Positions 17,605 to 25,354 of a stretch of 64,000 nt of DNA are shown one piece after another. This DNA comes from Nitrospirota bacterium (GTDB taxonomy: Bacteria; Nitrospirota; Thermodesulfovibrionia; Thermodesulfovibrionales; JdFR-88): the NCBI GenBank assembly GCA_021840255.1, contig JAKBYX010000008.1, forward strand, positions 1 through 64,000. The letters run 5' to 3'. Numbering within the stretch: the first letter of the stretch is position 1; each line of letters opens with the position of its first letter. The notes under the pieces are model-generated. The model was not told the origin of the DNA and did not search any database. It saw only the letters and a list, made by a program, of their open reading frames with translations. A program made the translations under genes and the position numbers.

Positions 17605-18830
17605 AATATGTCATTCTCATAGGCGATGGGATGGCGGATCGTCCGCTTGCCCAACTCGGGGGGAAAACACCCCTTCAGGCGGCCTTCACTCCCAACATGG
17701 ACAAGATAGCCAGAGAGGGCGTGGCCGGTGCGGCAAGGACATTGCCGGAAGGGCTTCCAAACGGGTCTGACGTAGCCAACCTGAGCATCCTGGGCTATGA
17801 TCCGGCAAAATATTATACCGGCCGGGCCCCCCTGGAGGCGGCCAGCATGGGGATACCGCTTAAAACCGGGGATGTCGCCTTCAGGTGCAATTTCGTGACC
17901 CTCCGGTATAACAAGGACAGGACGAAGATATATATGGAGGACCACAGCGCCGGACAGATCAGCGCTGAAGAAGGACGCCTCCTCATAAAAGATCTGAACC
18001 GGGAGCTCGGAAATGACGCCCTTAAATTCTATCCGGGTGTGAGCTACCGTAACCTGCTGCTGTGGTCTGGCGGAGATGCGTCCGTTGACTGCACCCCCCC
18101 GCATGACATTCTGGGCAAGGAGATAGCCCATTATCTTCCTCAGGGCGCAAAAGAAGACTTTGTAAGACGGCTGATGCTGGCTTCGGTGGATATACTGGAG
18201 CGGCACCCTGTGAACAAAAAACGCATTGCCGAAGGCAAAAGGCCCGCAAACAGCATCTGGCTTTGGGGACAGGGAGGGAAACCGGAGCTTCCCCCGTTCA
18301 GCAAACTCTACGGGCTGAAGGGCGCAATGGTTTCCGCCGTCGACCTGGCAAAAGGGCTTGCCATCTCGGCGGGCCTCAAGGTGATAGATGTCCCTGGCGC
18401 AACTGGCTGGCTGGACACTAACTATGCCGGCAAAGCGGAGTATGCGCTCCAGGCGCTTGAGGAGTCCGACCTGGTTTATATCCATGTCGAGGCTCCCGAC
18501 GAGGCGGGCCATGAGGGCAGCATCGAGCACAAGATAAAGGCCATTGAGGATTTCGACGCTTTGGTGGTGGGCACCGTCATGAGGGGACTGCCGGAGTGGG
18601 GCAGCTTCAGGGTGCTTCTTATGCCGGACCACGCGACACCCATAGAGATAAGGACCCATGCGAAGGACCCTGTGCCTTTCGCCGTTTATGGCAGCGGGGG
18701 GAACCACGGGTGGGGAGCGCCCCCGGCGCTGGCGGCGGGTTATGACGAATCCATTACGAAACTGGAAGGGGCTCTAAGGATCGACGCCCACAGGATAATG
18801 GAGCACTTTGTGGAAGGCAGGTTCGAATAG
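17601..18830 (+). CDS. ApgM-type phosphotransferase, probable homoserine kinase
   Basis: 409 residues of the alkaline-phosphatase-like, archaeal-type cofactor-independent phosphoglycerate mutase family. [12 protein letters not shown] holds the first metal-binding Asp, [13 protein letters not shown] the nucleophile region, [11 protein letters not shown] and [13 protein letters not shown] later metal ligands. In bacteria lacking thrB, a branch of this family (TIGRFAMs proposed homoserine kinase) sits in threonine operons and is thought to phosphorylate homoserine. Placement between thrC and lysC fits that, so I prefer homoserine kinase over glycolytic mutase. It starts at TTG within the thrC stop, and ends seven bases before lysC. 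Confidence 0.82.
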   Translation: MKYVILIGDGMADRPLAQLGGKTPLQAAFTPNMDKIAREGVAGAARTLPEGLPNGSDVANLSILGYDPAKYYTGRAPLEAASMGIPLKTGDVAFRCNFVTLRYNKDRTKIYMEDHSAGQISAEEGRLLIKDLNRELGNDALKFYPGVSYRNLLLWSGGDASVDCTPPHDILGKEIAHYLPQGAKEDFVRRLMLASVDILERHPVNKKRIAEGKRPANSIWLWGQGGKPELPPFSKLYGLKGAMVSAVDLAKGLAISAGLKVIDVPGATGWLDTNYAGKAEYALQALEESDLVYIHVEAPDEAGHEGSIEHKIKAIEDFDALVVGTVMRGLPEWGSFRVLLMPDHATPIEIRTHAKDPVPFAVYGSGGNHGWGAPPALAAGYDESITKLEGALRIDAHRIMEHFVEGRFE

Positions 18831-18837
18831 GTACAAA

Positions 18838-20055
18838 ATGCTTATCGTGCAGAAATATGGGGGTACGTCTGTCGGCAGTCTTGAGCGCATCAAGGCGGTT
18901 GCTCAAAGAGTCGCTGAATCGGTTCGGGCGGGCGCAAAAGTGGCCGTTGTGGTGTCCGCCATGTCGGGCGAGACGGACAGGCTCATAGGTTTGGCCGGGA
19001 GTCTTTGCAAAAGGCCCGAAGAGAGGGAGATGGACCTGCTTCTGTCATCCGGAGAAAGAGTGAGCGCGGCTCTTACCGCCCTTGCCTTGAAGGAACTGGG
19101 CGTGAAGGCCATGTCGTTTACCGGAAGGCAGACAGGCATCAGGACTGACAAGGCCCACACGAGGGCAAAGATAGAAAAGATCACGGCCACAAGGGTCAAA
19201 AAAGCCCTCGATAATGATACCGTGGCAGTTATAGCAGGTTTTCAGGGCGTCACCGAAGATGAGGATGTGACCACGCTTGGCAGAGGGGGATCGGACCTTA
19301 CCGCGGTCGCCCTTGCCGCTGCCCTCGATGCGGACCTCTGCGAAATATACACGGATGTGGAAGGAGTATACACGACCGATCCCAACATAGTGCCCGAGGC
19401 CAGGAAGATGGAAAAGATCTCGTATGACGAGATGTTGGAGCTGGCGAGCCTTGGCGCAAAAGTGCTTCAGACGCGCTCCGTGGAGTTTGCCAAAAAATAC
19501 GGTGTGCCCCTCGTGGTGAAGTCCAGCTTCAATAACGCGCCGGGGACTTATATTGTCAAGGAGGACAAGCAGATGGAGAAGGTAGTGGTCTCTGGCGTAA
19601 CTTACGATAAGAACCAGTCCAAGCTTACAGTCCTGGGCGTGCCGGACAAACCGGGCATCGCCGGGCGGCTCTTTTCCGAGATAGCCGGTTCAGGACTGGT
19701 TGTGGACATGATAGTGCAGAACATCTCTCCGGACGGCAAGTCAACGGACATCTCCTTCACCATACCGAAGACCGACAGCCCCAGGGGACTCGATCTCACA
19801 AAAAGGTTTGCCGCGGAATTCGGCGCGAAGGGCGTGGACCTGAAGGACGACATATCGAAGGTCTCCATTGTGGGGGTCGGAATGAGGACGCACTCGGGCG
19901 TGGCCGCCAAGATGTTCGAGACCCTTGCGGCCCACAACATAAACATAATGATGATAGGCACCTCGGAGATCAAGGTCTCCTGCGTCATAGAATCCAAGTA
20001 CACGGAGCTTGCCGTCAGGGTGCTTCACGAGGCCTTCGGTCTGGAAAATGGATAG
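18838..20055 (+). CDS. lysC: Aspartate kinase
   Basis: 405 residues from ATG 18838; a frame start at 18808 would overlap the previous gene and add an untypical leader. It phosphorylates aspartate, the first step to lysine, threonine and methionine. [10 protein letters not shown] marks the kinase N-terminus, followed by [24 protein letters not shown] and [12 protein letters not shown]. The C-terminal third holds two ACT domains ([14 protein letters not shown], then [11 protein letters not shown]), indicating feedback control by end-product amino acids. The last codons and the stop TAG lie inside dispersed repeat copy C, so the repeat has set the C-terminus (GLENG). Confidence 0.92.
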   Translation: MLIVQKYGGTSVGSLERIKAVAQRVAESVRAGAKVAVVVSAMSGETDRLIGLAGSLCKRPEEREMDLLLSSGERVSAALTALALKELGVKAMSFTGRQTGIRTDKAHTRAKIEKITATRVKKALDNDTVAVIAGFQGVTEDEDVTTLGRGGSDLTAVALAAALDADLCEIYTDVEGVYTTDPNIVPEARKMEKISYDEMLELASLGAKVLQTRSVEFAKKYGVPLVVKSSFNNAPGTYIVKEDKQMEKVVVSGVTYDKNQSKLTVLGVPDKPGIAGRLFSEIAGSGLVVDMIVQNISPDGKSTDISFTIPKTDSPRGLDLTKRFAAEFGAKGVDLKDDISKVSIVGVGMRTHSGVAAKMFETLAAHNINIMMIGTSEIKVSCVIESKYTELAVRVLHEAFGLENG

Positions 20056-20134
20056 CGAGCGTAGCCCGCAGGGCTAGAGAGCGAATACGGTTAATCAAAA
20101 GTACCTTACATTCGATGCCCGAAGGACATAAAAA
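20046..20134 (-). repeat. Dispersed intergenic repeat, copy C (long form), overlapping lysC
   Basis: On the minus strand it reads TATGTCCTTCGGGCATCGAATGT, split here as TATGTCC-TTC-GGGCATCG plus AATGT, then a variable spacer, ATTCGCTCTCTAGCCC, TGC, GGGCTACGCTCGCTATCC and ATTTT. The inner hairpin TAGCCC-TGC-GGGCTA is perfect. The outer end overlaps the last codons of lysC. Confidence 0.78.
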
Positions 20135-20148
20135 GGCTGCCTGAGCAA

Positions 20149-20213
20149 AGATAAAAAACAAAAAACAAAAAACAAAAACTAAAATCAAAAAATAAAAAAA
20201 GAGAAAATAAAAA
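20149..20213 (+). repeat. A-rich simple sequence before the phosphodiesterase start
   Basis: Iterated AAAAAAC units grade into A-rich sequence right up to the start codon. It leaves only a weak GAGA as ribosome binding site. Length change in this tract could alter expression of the next gene. Confidence 0.6.
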
Positions 20214-20693
20214 ATGATCATAGGCATCATGTCGGATACCCATGACGATATGGAATCCATAAGCAAGGCCGTTGTCTTTTTCAATTCAAGAAAAGTGGAT
20301 ATTGTGCTCCACACGGGTGACCTCGTGTCTCCGTTTACGTTCGAGGCGCTGGGAAAACTGGAGGCGGAGTTCACGGGCGTCTTCGGCAACAATGACGGCG
20401 ACAGGCTGATGCTGGCCAAAAAATCCGGCGGCAGGCTCTTTGACCCCCCTTATGTGATGGAAGCAGGAGGCAAGAGGTTTGTTTTGATGCACGAGCCCAA
20501 AGTGGTCGATGAACTGGCGGAAAGCGGCAGGTTCGACGCCGTAATATACGGGCACCTTCACAGGCACGAAATAAGGAAAAAAGACGGCACCCTCATCGTA
20601 AGCCCCGGTAAGGTGGCAAGGCTCCACAAAGGGGAATCCACAGTTGCCCTTCTCGACACCGCAGGGATGGAGGCTTCCATCTTCCGGCTGTAA
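20214..20693 (+). CDS. YfcE/MJ0936-type metallophosphodiesterase
   Basis: 159 residues, the usual length for this compact family. All metal-binding blocks are seen: SDTHD (Asp8, His10), HTGDLVSP, GNNDGD, M-H-E-P and YGHLHRHE. Family members hydrolyse phosphodiesters with two Mn or Fe ions; the natural substrate is usually unknown. The start ATG follows an A-rich tract with no good Shine-Dalgarno. The gene is convergent with the PP-loop gene downstream. Confidence 0.88.
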   Translation: MIIGIMSDTHDDMESISKAVVFFNSRKVDIVLHTGDLVSPFTFEALGKLEAEFTGVFGNNDGDRLMLAKKSGGRLFDPPYVMEAGGKRFVLMHEPKVVDELAESGRFDAVIYGHLHRHEIRKKDGTLIVSPGKVARLHKGESTVALLDTAGMEASIFRL

Positions 20694-20708
20694 AAGGCTC
20701 TCCTTTTT
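20692..20708 (+). terminator. Short hairpin between convergent genes
   Basis: AAAAGG-CTCT-CCTTTT followed by another T lies in the 17-base gap after the phosphodiesterase stop. The stem is weak, so this is a tentative terminator. Confidence 0.3.
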
Positions 20709-20710
20709 GC

Positions 20711-21745
20711 TCAGGCTTTTTTGTTTTTCTTCTGCTTTACCGGCTTTTGTACCCTGTGCGTCTCGATGAATTCCTCACTTGCCGGAGCGGCCATAACCGT
20801 TCTTGCTGTGCCGTTTGTCTGAATTGTGATCTCCACCATTGGCAGATGCCGGTTGTCCGAGTATCTTGCGCATATGGCGGCTGCGCCCTCGATCTCCTCC
20901 TGGCCGAAACCCGCGCCGGTAACGAGCACAAGCGGACTTCCGCACCCTTCGGCCCTTAAAAGAGCGTCTTCCCGGTCGGCCAGCGACTCTATGCGGTTGT
21001 TGTCCGCCTCGTTCCTTCCCGCGATGATCTTTATCCCGCCCATCCTGAAGTGCCTGCCCGCCCTGAGCAGGTGCAATTCCTTCAGCGAGGGATCGGGGTT
21101 TTCCTTCAAAAGTTCTTTGAGCCTCCATGCGTAATTGGGCTCTGTAAGGAGGCACCCGCCAGCCGGGTTCGGATAGTCGGTAAGGCCGAACTCTTCCGCC
21201 AGTTTCATCTGCGGCTTCCGGCTCCTGCCGTATATGTCCAGGAGCCTTTCCCTGTCTATCAACCCGTTTTTTTGGGCCTCGGTTTCGGGCAGCAGCTTTG
21301 CGGAAAGCGGCCTTAAAACCTTTCCCGTAAGGCCGGCCTCCCTGTCTATGAGCGGGAATGTCTCACGCCTCTGGCTCATGGGCCTCTGCCCAAGCACCTC
21401 GCCCGTGACAACGAAATCCGCCCCGGTCAGGCGCATCAACTCCCCGGCCTCCCGGAGCATGAGTATCCGGCAGTCGATGCAGGGGTTCATGTTTTTGCCG
21501 TGGCCGAATTTCGGTTTTTTAACTATGTCTATGAACTTGCCGGCCAGATGGCAGAGCTTCACCTTGAACCCGAATTTCTCAGCTGCGGGAAACGGGTTTT
21601 TGGAGCATGACGAGGTGTCCGAGATGTCGCACCCGAAATGGGTCAGGAATGTCACCGCAGTGACATCAACTCCCAGGTTTTTGACCACAAGTATGGCTAG
21701 GGTGCTGTCCAGTCCGCCGGACAAAAGTGCGATAGCTTTAGGCAT
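20711..21745 (-). CDS. PP-loop ATPase related to tRNA thiouridylases (ThiI/MnmA-like)
   Basis: 344 residues. ALLSGGLDST (residues 6-15) is the ATP pyrophosphatase P-loop of adenylating sulfurtransferases. A CIDC pair sits near residue 93, and TGEVLGQRPMSQ resembles the substrate loop of MnmA-like enzymes. NPAGGCLLT provides a further cysteine. Adenylation of a tRNA uridine followed by sulfur insertion is the family expectation; the exact tRNA position is not known. The C-terminus ends in a Lys-rich tail. The stop of the upstream gene hldE is only 21 bases away, so the two are probably co-transcribed. Confidence 0.75.
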   Translation of the reverse strand: MPKAIALLSGGLDSTLAILVVKNLGVDVTAVTFLTHFGCDISDTSSCSKNPFPAAEKFGFKVKLCHLAGKFIDIVKKPKFGHGKNMNPCIDCRILMLREAGELMRLTGADFVVTGEVLGQRPMSQRRETFPLIDREAGLTGKVLRPLSAKLLPETEAQKNGLIDRERLLDIYGRSRKPQMKLAEEFGLTDYPNPAGGCLLTEPNYAWRLKELLKENPDPSLKELHLLRAGRHFRMGGIKIIAGRNEADNNRIESLADREDALLRAEGCGSPLVLVTGAGFGQEEIEGAAAICARYSDNRHLPMVEITIQTNGTARTVMAAPASEEFIETHRVQKPVKQKKNKKA

Positions 21746-21766
21746 TTTTTTCCGTCCAATACTCTC

Positions 21767-22744
21767 TTACAGCCCGTTTTCTCTGAGCGTTTTTTTAAGC
21801 ATCTCCGGGGTTGCGGCCGCCGTCCCAACCTGGGCAACCACGATCCCGGCTGCGTGATTGGCGATCACCGCGGCTTCCTCCAGGGTGGCACCTGCGGCAT
21901 GGGACAGGCTGAAAGCGGCGATCACGGTATCTCCGGCCCCGGTTACGTCAAACACCTTCATTGCGGCAGTAGGTATGTGTTTTACGCCGGAGGGAGTAAA
22001 AAGGCTCATGCCCTCCTCCCCGCGTGTTATCAATACTGAGCCTGCATGGAGTTTTCCAAGCAGGGTGTGGCCGGCCTTCAGAAGCGTGGCCTCGTCCTTT
22101 ATGTGGACAGCGGACCCTTCGGAGGCCTCAAGCAGGTTTGGCGTTATAAGCGATACGCCTTTATACAGGTGGAAATGCCCCACCTTGGGGTCAACGGCAA
22201 TGAATTTGCCTTTTGCGGTCTTCAGCAGGCGCCTCATCATCTCCGCCGATACAACCCCTTTTTTGTAATCAGATACTATGATGGCGTCACATTCGCGGAC
22301 TTGCTCGCCAAGGGCGGAGAGCATGAATTCCAGCTCTTTGCCGGTGAGGTGGTCCCTGCTTTCCATGTCGAACCTCACGACCTGCTGGTTATGGGCTATC
22401 ACCCTCGTCTTTACAGAAGTGGGGCGGGGGTCTTCTATCAGGACCGTTTCAATGCCCGTATTTGCCAGGAGGTCCTTCAGCACCTGGCCGGCCCCATCTG
22501 TTCCGCAGATGCCCATTACGGTAGCCTTCCCGCCAAGGGAGACGATATTGTTTGCCACGTTGGCCGCGCCGCCCAGCATGAAGTTGTCGTTAAGGACTTC
22601 CACGACGGGAACGGGCGCTTCCGGGGATATCCGGCTTACCTTGCCCCAGATGTACCTGTCCAGTATCAGGTCCCCGATCACGAGGATCCTTTTCTTTTTA
22701 AACCCGTCTATGAGCGCTGAAAGATTTTTATTTTTTCTTGCCAT
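21767..22744 (-). CDS. rfaE1: D-glycero-beta-D-manno-heptose-7-phosphate kinase
   Basis: 325 residues from the ATG at 22744, preceded by GGGAAG; an ATG 12 codons upstream is an alternative. It phosphorylates heptose 7-phosphate to the 1,7-bisphosphate for the inner core of lipopolysaccharide. PfkB-fold signatures are clear: VIGDLILDRYIWG at the N-terminus, GGAANVANN, and the C-terminal DVTGAGDTV with the catalytic Asp. It lacks the C-terminal nucleotidyltransferase of bifunctional HldE, so the adenylyltransferase must be elsewhere. LPS synthesis supports a Gram-negative host. Confidence 0.88.
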   Translation of the reverse strand: MARKNKNLSALIDGFKKKRILVIGDLILDRYIWGKVSRISPEAPVPVVEVLNDNFMLGGAANVANNIVSLGGKATVMGICGTDGAGQVLKDLLANTGIETVLIEDPRPTSVKTRVIAHNQQVVRFDMESRDHLTGKELEFMLSALGEQVRECDAIIVSDYKKGVVSAEMMRRLLKTAKGKFIAVDPKVGHFHLYKGVSLITPNLLEASEGSAVHIKDEATLLKAGHTLLGKLHAGSVLITRGEEGMSLFTPSGVKHIPTAAMKVFDVTGAGDTVIAAFSLSHAAGATLEEAAVIANHAAGIVVAQVGTAAATPEMLKKTLRENGL

Positions 22745-22853
22745 TATCTTCCCAAAAAAGAGACTTTTGTATTTTATCATTTTTCTCTTTTTTTGATTTT
22801 TTGATTTTTTTTTAGTACGCCGCCTTGCCCGGCGGCAATAAAGAAGGCGAAGT

Positions 22854-22883
22854 TTGTCTTTGCCTTGCCCGCTCTGATAAAAT
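22854..22883 (+). promoter_or_regulatory. Sigma-70-like promoter immediately before pyrE
   Basis: TTGTCT (22854-22859) and TAAAAT (22878-22883) are 18 bases apart. The pyrE ATG lies only 7 bases after the -10 hexamer and there is no Shine-Dalgarno, which predicts a leaderless message. Confidence 0.4.
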
Positions 22884-22890
22884 TACCGCC

Positions 22891-23451
22891 ATGGACAACA
22901 AAAATGACTGGGAAAAGCTGAGAGCGTTCATAACGGAAAAGTGCTTTCTAAGGAGCGACAAGCCCATATTCAAACTCACATCGGGTCAGATGAGCGATTT
23001 CTACTTTGACTTGAGGCGGGCCACTCTCTCGCCTGAAGGACAGTACCTGATAGGAAACATCATCCTTGAAAAGATAATGGAACTGGGCCTTTCCCCCGTA
23101 GCCGTGGGCGGCCTTACGATGGGTGCGGACCCCATCTCGACCGCCGTTGCGTATTCCTCTTTTCTCAAGCAAAAACCCATCGAGGCCTTCGTCATAAGAA
23201 AAGAGCCCAAGGCCCACGGGACGATGAAGCAGGTGGAAGGGAACGTGGAGGAAGGGGATGAGGTTATCATACTTGATGACGTCCTCACGACGGGCAAATC
23301 CACCATAAAAGCCATCGAGGCGGCCAGGGCCGCCGGGCTTAAAACCCTTGCCGCGATAGTCCTTCTGGACAGGGCCGAACATGAAGGTAGAAAGAACGTC
23401 GAGGCCCTCGGTCTGCCCCTATACAGCATCTTCCGCAAAGAAGATTTTTAG
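22891..23451 (+). CDS. pyrE: Orotate phosphoribosyltransferase
   Basis: 186 residues from ATG 22891. The open frame starts at 22825, but the added residues are low-complexity and lie across the predicted promoter. The enzyme joins orotate to PRPP to make OMP in pyrimidine synthesis. FKLTSGQMSDFYFDLR is the N-terminal family block, VGGLTMGADP the phosphate loop, and VIILDDVLTTGKST the PRPP-binding motif with two acidic residues. It is divergent from rfaE1 and convergent with the permease genes. Confidence 0.92.
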   Translation: MDNKNDWEKLRAFITEKCFLRSDKPIFKLTSGQMSDFYFDLRRATLSPEGQYLIGNIILEKIMELGLSPVAVGGLTMGADPISTAVAYSSFLKQKPIEAFVIRKEPKAHGTMKQVEGNVEEGDEVIILDDVLTTGKSTIKAIEAARAAGLKTLAAIVLLDRAEHEGRKNVEALGLPLYSIFRKEDF

Positions 23452-23478
23452 TTTCTGAATTTTTTCTTTTTTGCCCGG

Positions 23479-24351
23479 TTATTGCCTGTCCTCGCCGGCT
23501 TCGTAACGCTCCGTCTCCCACAGCCGGGGATCCAGCGCGTCCCTGAGCCCTTCGCCCACAAGGTTGTAGCTCAATACCGTGATAAGAATGGCAAGCCCCG
23601 GATACAGAGAGAGCCACCAGGCGGTTTCTATATTGTCCTTTCCGGAGGACAGGATATTGCCCCAGCTAGGGTGGGGCGGCTGAACTCCCAACCCAAGGAA
23701 AGAAAGGGAGGATTCCGTCAGTATCGCGCCCGCCACACCGAAGGTTGCGGCCACGAAAACAGGGGAAAGAGCGTTTGGAAGTATCTCGTTGAAGATGAGC
23801 CGCATGCTGCCCGCGCCGGCCGATTTCGAGGCCAGCACGAAATCCCGGTGCTTAAGCGTAAGGAATTCCGCGCGGACGAGCCTTGCCACGTCCATCCAGC
23901 CGGTTATGCCTATTACCACCATTATGATGAAGATGCTTGGAGGCACTATTGCGATCACCGCCAGTATCAGGACGAATGAAGGGAAGGCGAGCATTACATC
24001 CACAAACCGCATGAGCACCGCGTCCATTTTCCCTCCGTAGAACCCGGCCAGCGAACCCACGAGCGTCCCTATGAGCACGGCTATCCCCATGGCGATGAAC
24101 CCCACGCTGAGCGAAACGCGGCTGCCCCACAGCATCCTTGTAAGCACGTCCCTTCCAAGCTCGTCCGTACCGAAGGGATGCCGCCAGCCTGGAGGCGAAA
24201 GGACGTGGTCCACGTCTATCCCCGTGGGCGAGTAAGGGGCTATGTGGGGGGCGAATATGGCGGCGAGGATAAGCGCCAGTATCACCGCCAGCCCTGCTAC
24301 GGCAAGGTGGTTTTTTCTGAACCTCCTCCATATTATTGACTTTACGCTCAT
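23479..24351 (-). CDS. Peptide/nickel-type ABC transporter permease (DppC-like)
   Basis: 290 residues. It has an N-terminal helix, the OppC_N-like region followed by [19 protein letters not shown], which is diagnostic of DppC/OppC proteins, and about six helices. The ATPase-coupling EAA loop reads A-S-K-S-A-G-A-G with L-P-N-A-L-S-P following. The partner permease overlaps its start by four bases. No substrate-binding protein or ATPase gene is in the window, so the cargo (peptide, nickel or other) cannot be inferred. Confidence 0.88.
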   Translation of the reverse strand: MSVKSIIWRRFRKNHLAVAGLAVILALILAAIFAPHIAPYSPTGIDVDHVLSPPGWRHPFGTDELGRDVLTRMLWGSRVSLSVGFIAMGIAVLIGTLVGSLAGFYGGKMDAVLMRFVDVMLAFPSFVLILAVIAIVPPSIFIIMVVIGITGWMDVARLVRAEFLTLKHRDFVLASKSAGAGSMRLIFNEILPNALSPVFVAATFGVAGAILTESSLSFLGLGVQPPHPSWGNILSSGKDNIETAWWLSLYPGLAILITVLSYNLVGEGLRDALDPRLWETERYEAGEDRQ

Positions 24352-25319
24352 CTGCCCGAAATCCTTATCCTCGGGTCTACCAGCCCGTAGGCGATGTCCG
24401 CTATAAGGTTGCCGGCCAGTGTAAGCACCGCGAATATCACCATCAGCCCCATTATGGTCGGGTAGTCCCTGGACATGACGGATTGATAATAAAGCTGGCC
24501 CATGCCTGGTATGGCGAATATCGTTTCGAATATTACCCCGCCCCCGATAAGCCCCGGCACGGAAAGCCCCATTATGGTTACGATGGGCAGCATGGCGTTT
24601 CTCAAGGCGTGTTTTCTTATGACCTCGTTCTCAGGCAGCCCCTTAGCCCGCGCGGTCCTGACATAGTCCTGCCGTATGACCTCCAGCATGCTGGAGCGGC
24701 TGTAGCGCGAAAGCCCGGCGATGCTCCCGAATGCCGAGACGAACACCGGCAGTATCAGGTGCCTGCCCCAATCGGCAAGTCTGCCCGCCGCCCCCAAACC
24801 GGATACGTCTATGCTCTGAATGCCAGATATGGGCAGCACCCCCAGTTGGACCCCAAAAAATATCATGAGCAGGAGGGCAAGCCAGAATGTGGGCGTCGAA
24901 AACCCGATAAACACAAGGACCGTGCTTACCTTGTCAAAAAGAGAGTACCTCCTGGTAGCGGAAATCACCCCCAAAGGGACCGCCACAATGAAGATCAGGA
25001 TCATGGACAGCACATTTATGGTAAGGGTAATGGGTATGCGCTCTTCTATCTTTGCCAGCACGTTTCTGCCGTCAACAAAAGATTTGCCGAAATCGAGCTT
25101 TACGAACCGCAGGAGCCAGTCCTTGTATTGCACTGGGAGGGGTTTGTCCAGCCCGTAGAGTTTTTTCAGGTTCTGCATCGCCTGGGCAGAGGTCTTCAGC
25201 GACATCTGCACGTCCACGGGGCTGCCGGGCGCAAGATGGATTACGGCAAAGCTTATAATGGTTATCCCCAAAAGCAGGGGGACCATCTGGATTAAGCGCT
25301 TACCTATGTACCCAAACAT
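24348..25319 (-). CDS. Peptide/nickel-type ABC transporter permease (DppB-like)
   Basis: 323 residues. The start [14 protein letters not shown] and the later [11 protein letters not shown] are standard for DppB/OppB. Six helices are predicted, with coupling loop [20 protein letters not shown]. Its stop overlaps the DppC-like start by ATGA, so the two form a heterodimeric channel unit. The rest of the transporter must be encoded elsewhere. Confidence 0.88.
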   Translation of the reverse strand: MFGYIGKRLIQMVPLLLGITIISFAVIHLAPGSPVDVQMSLKTSAQAMQNLKKLYGLDKPLPVQYKDWLLRFVKLDFGKSFVDGRNVLAKIEERIPITLTINVLSMILIFIVAVPLGVISATRRYSLFDKVSTVLVFIGFSTPTFWLALLLMIFFGVQLGVLPISGIQSIDVSGLGAAGRLADWGRHLILPVFVSAFGSIAGLSRYSRSSMLEVIRQDYVRTARAKGLPENEVIRKHALRNAMLPIVTIMGLSVPGLIGGGVIFETIFAIPGMGQLYYQSVMSRDYPTIMGLMVIFAVLTLAGNLIADIAYGLVDPRIRISGR

Positions 25320-25354
25320 GCCTGTTTATTTTATCACTAAGCTCCTAAATTTTT

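Noticed and set aside
17193-18707. A long minus-strand open frame of 504 codons
   Set aside because: It lies antisense to thrC and the ApgM gene, both of which have clear family motifs. The frame is a by-product of GC-rich codons and its translation has no recognisable domain.
22817-22836. GCCGCC/GGCGGC hairpin between rfaE1 and pyrE as a terminator
   Set aside because: It lies upstream of both divergent genes, and no U-run follows it on either strand.
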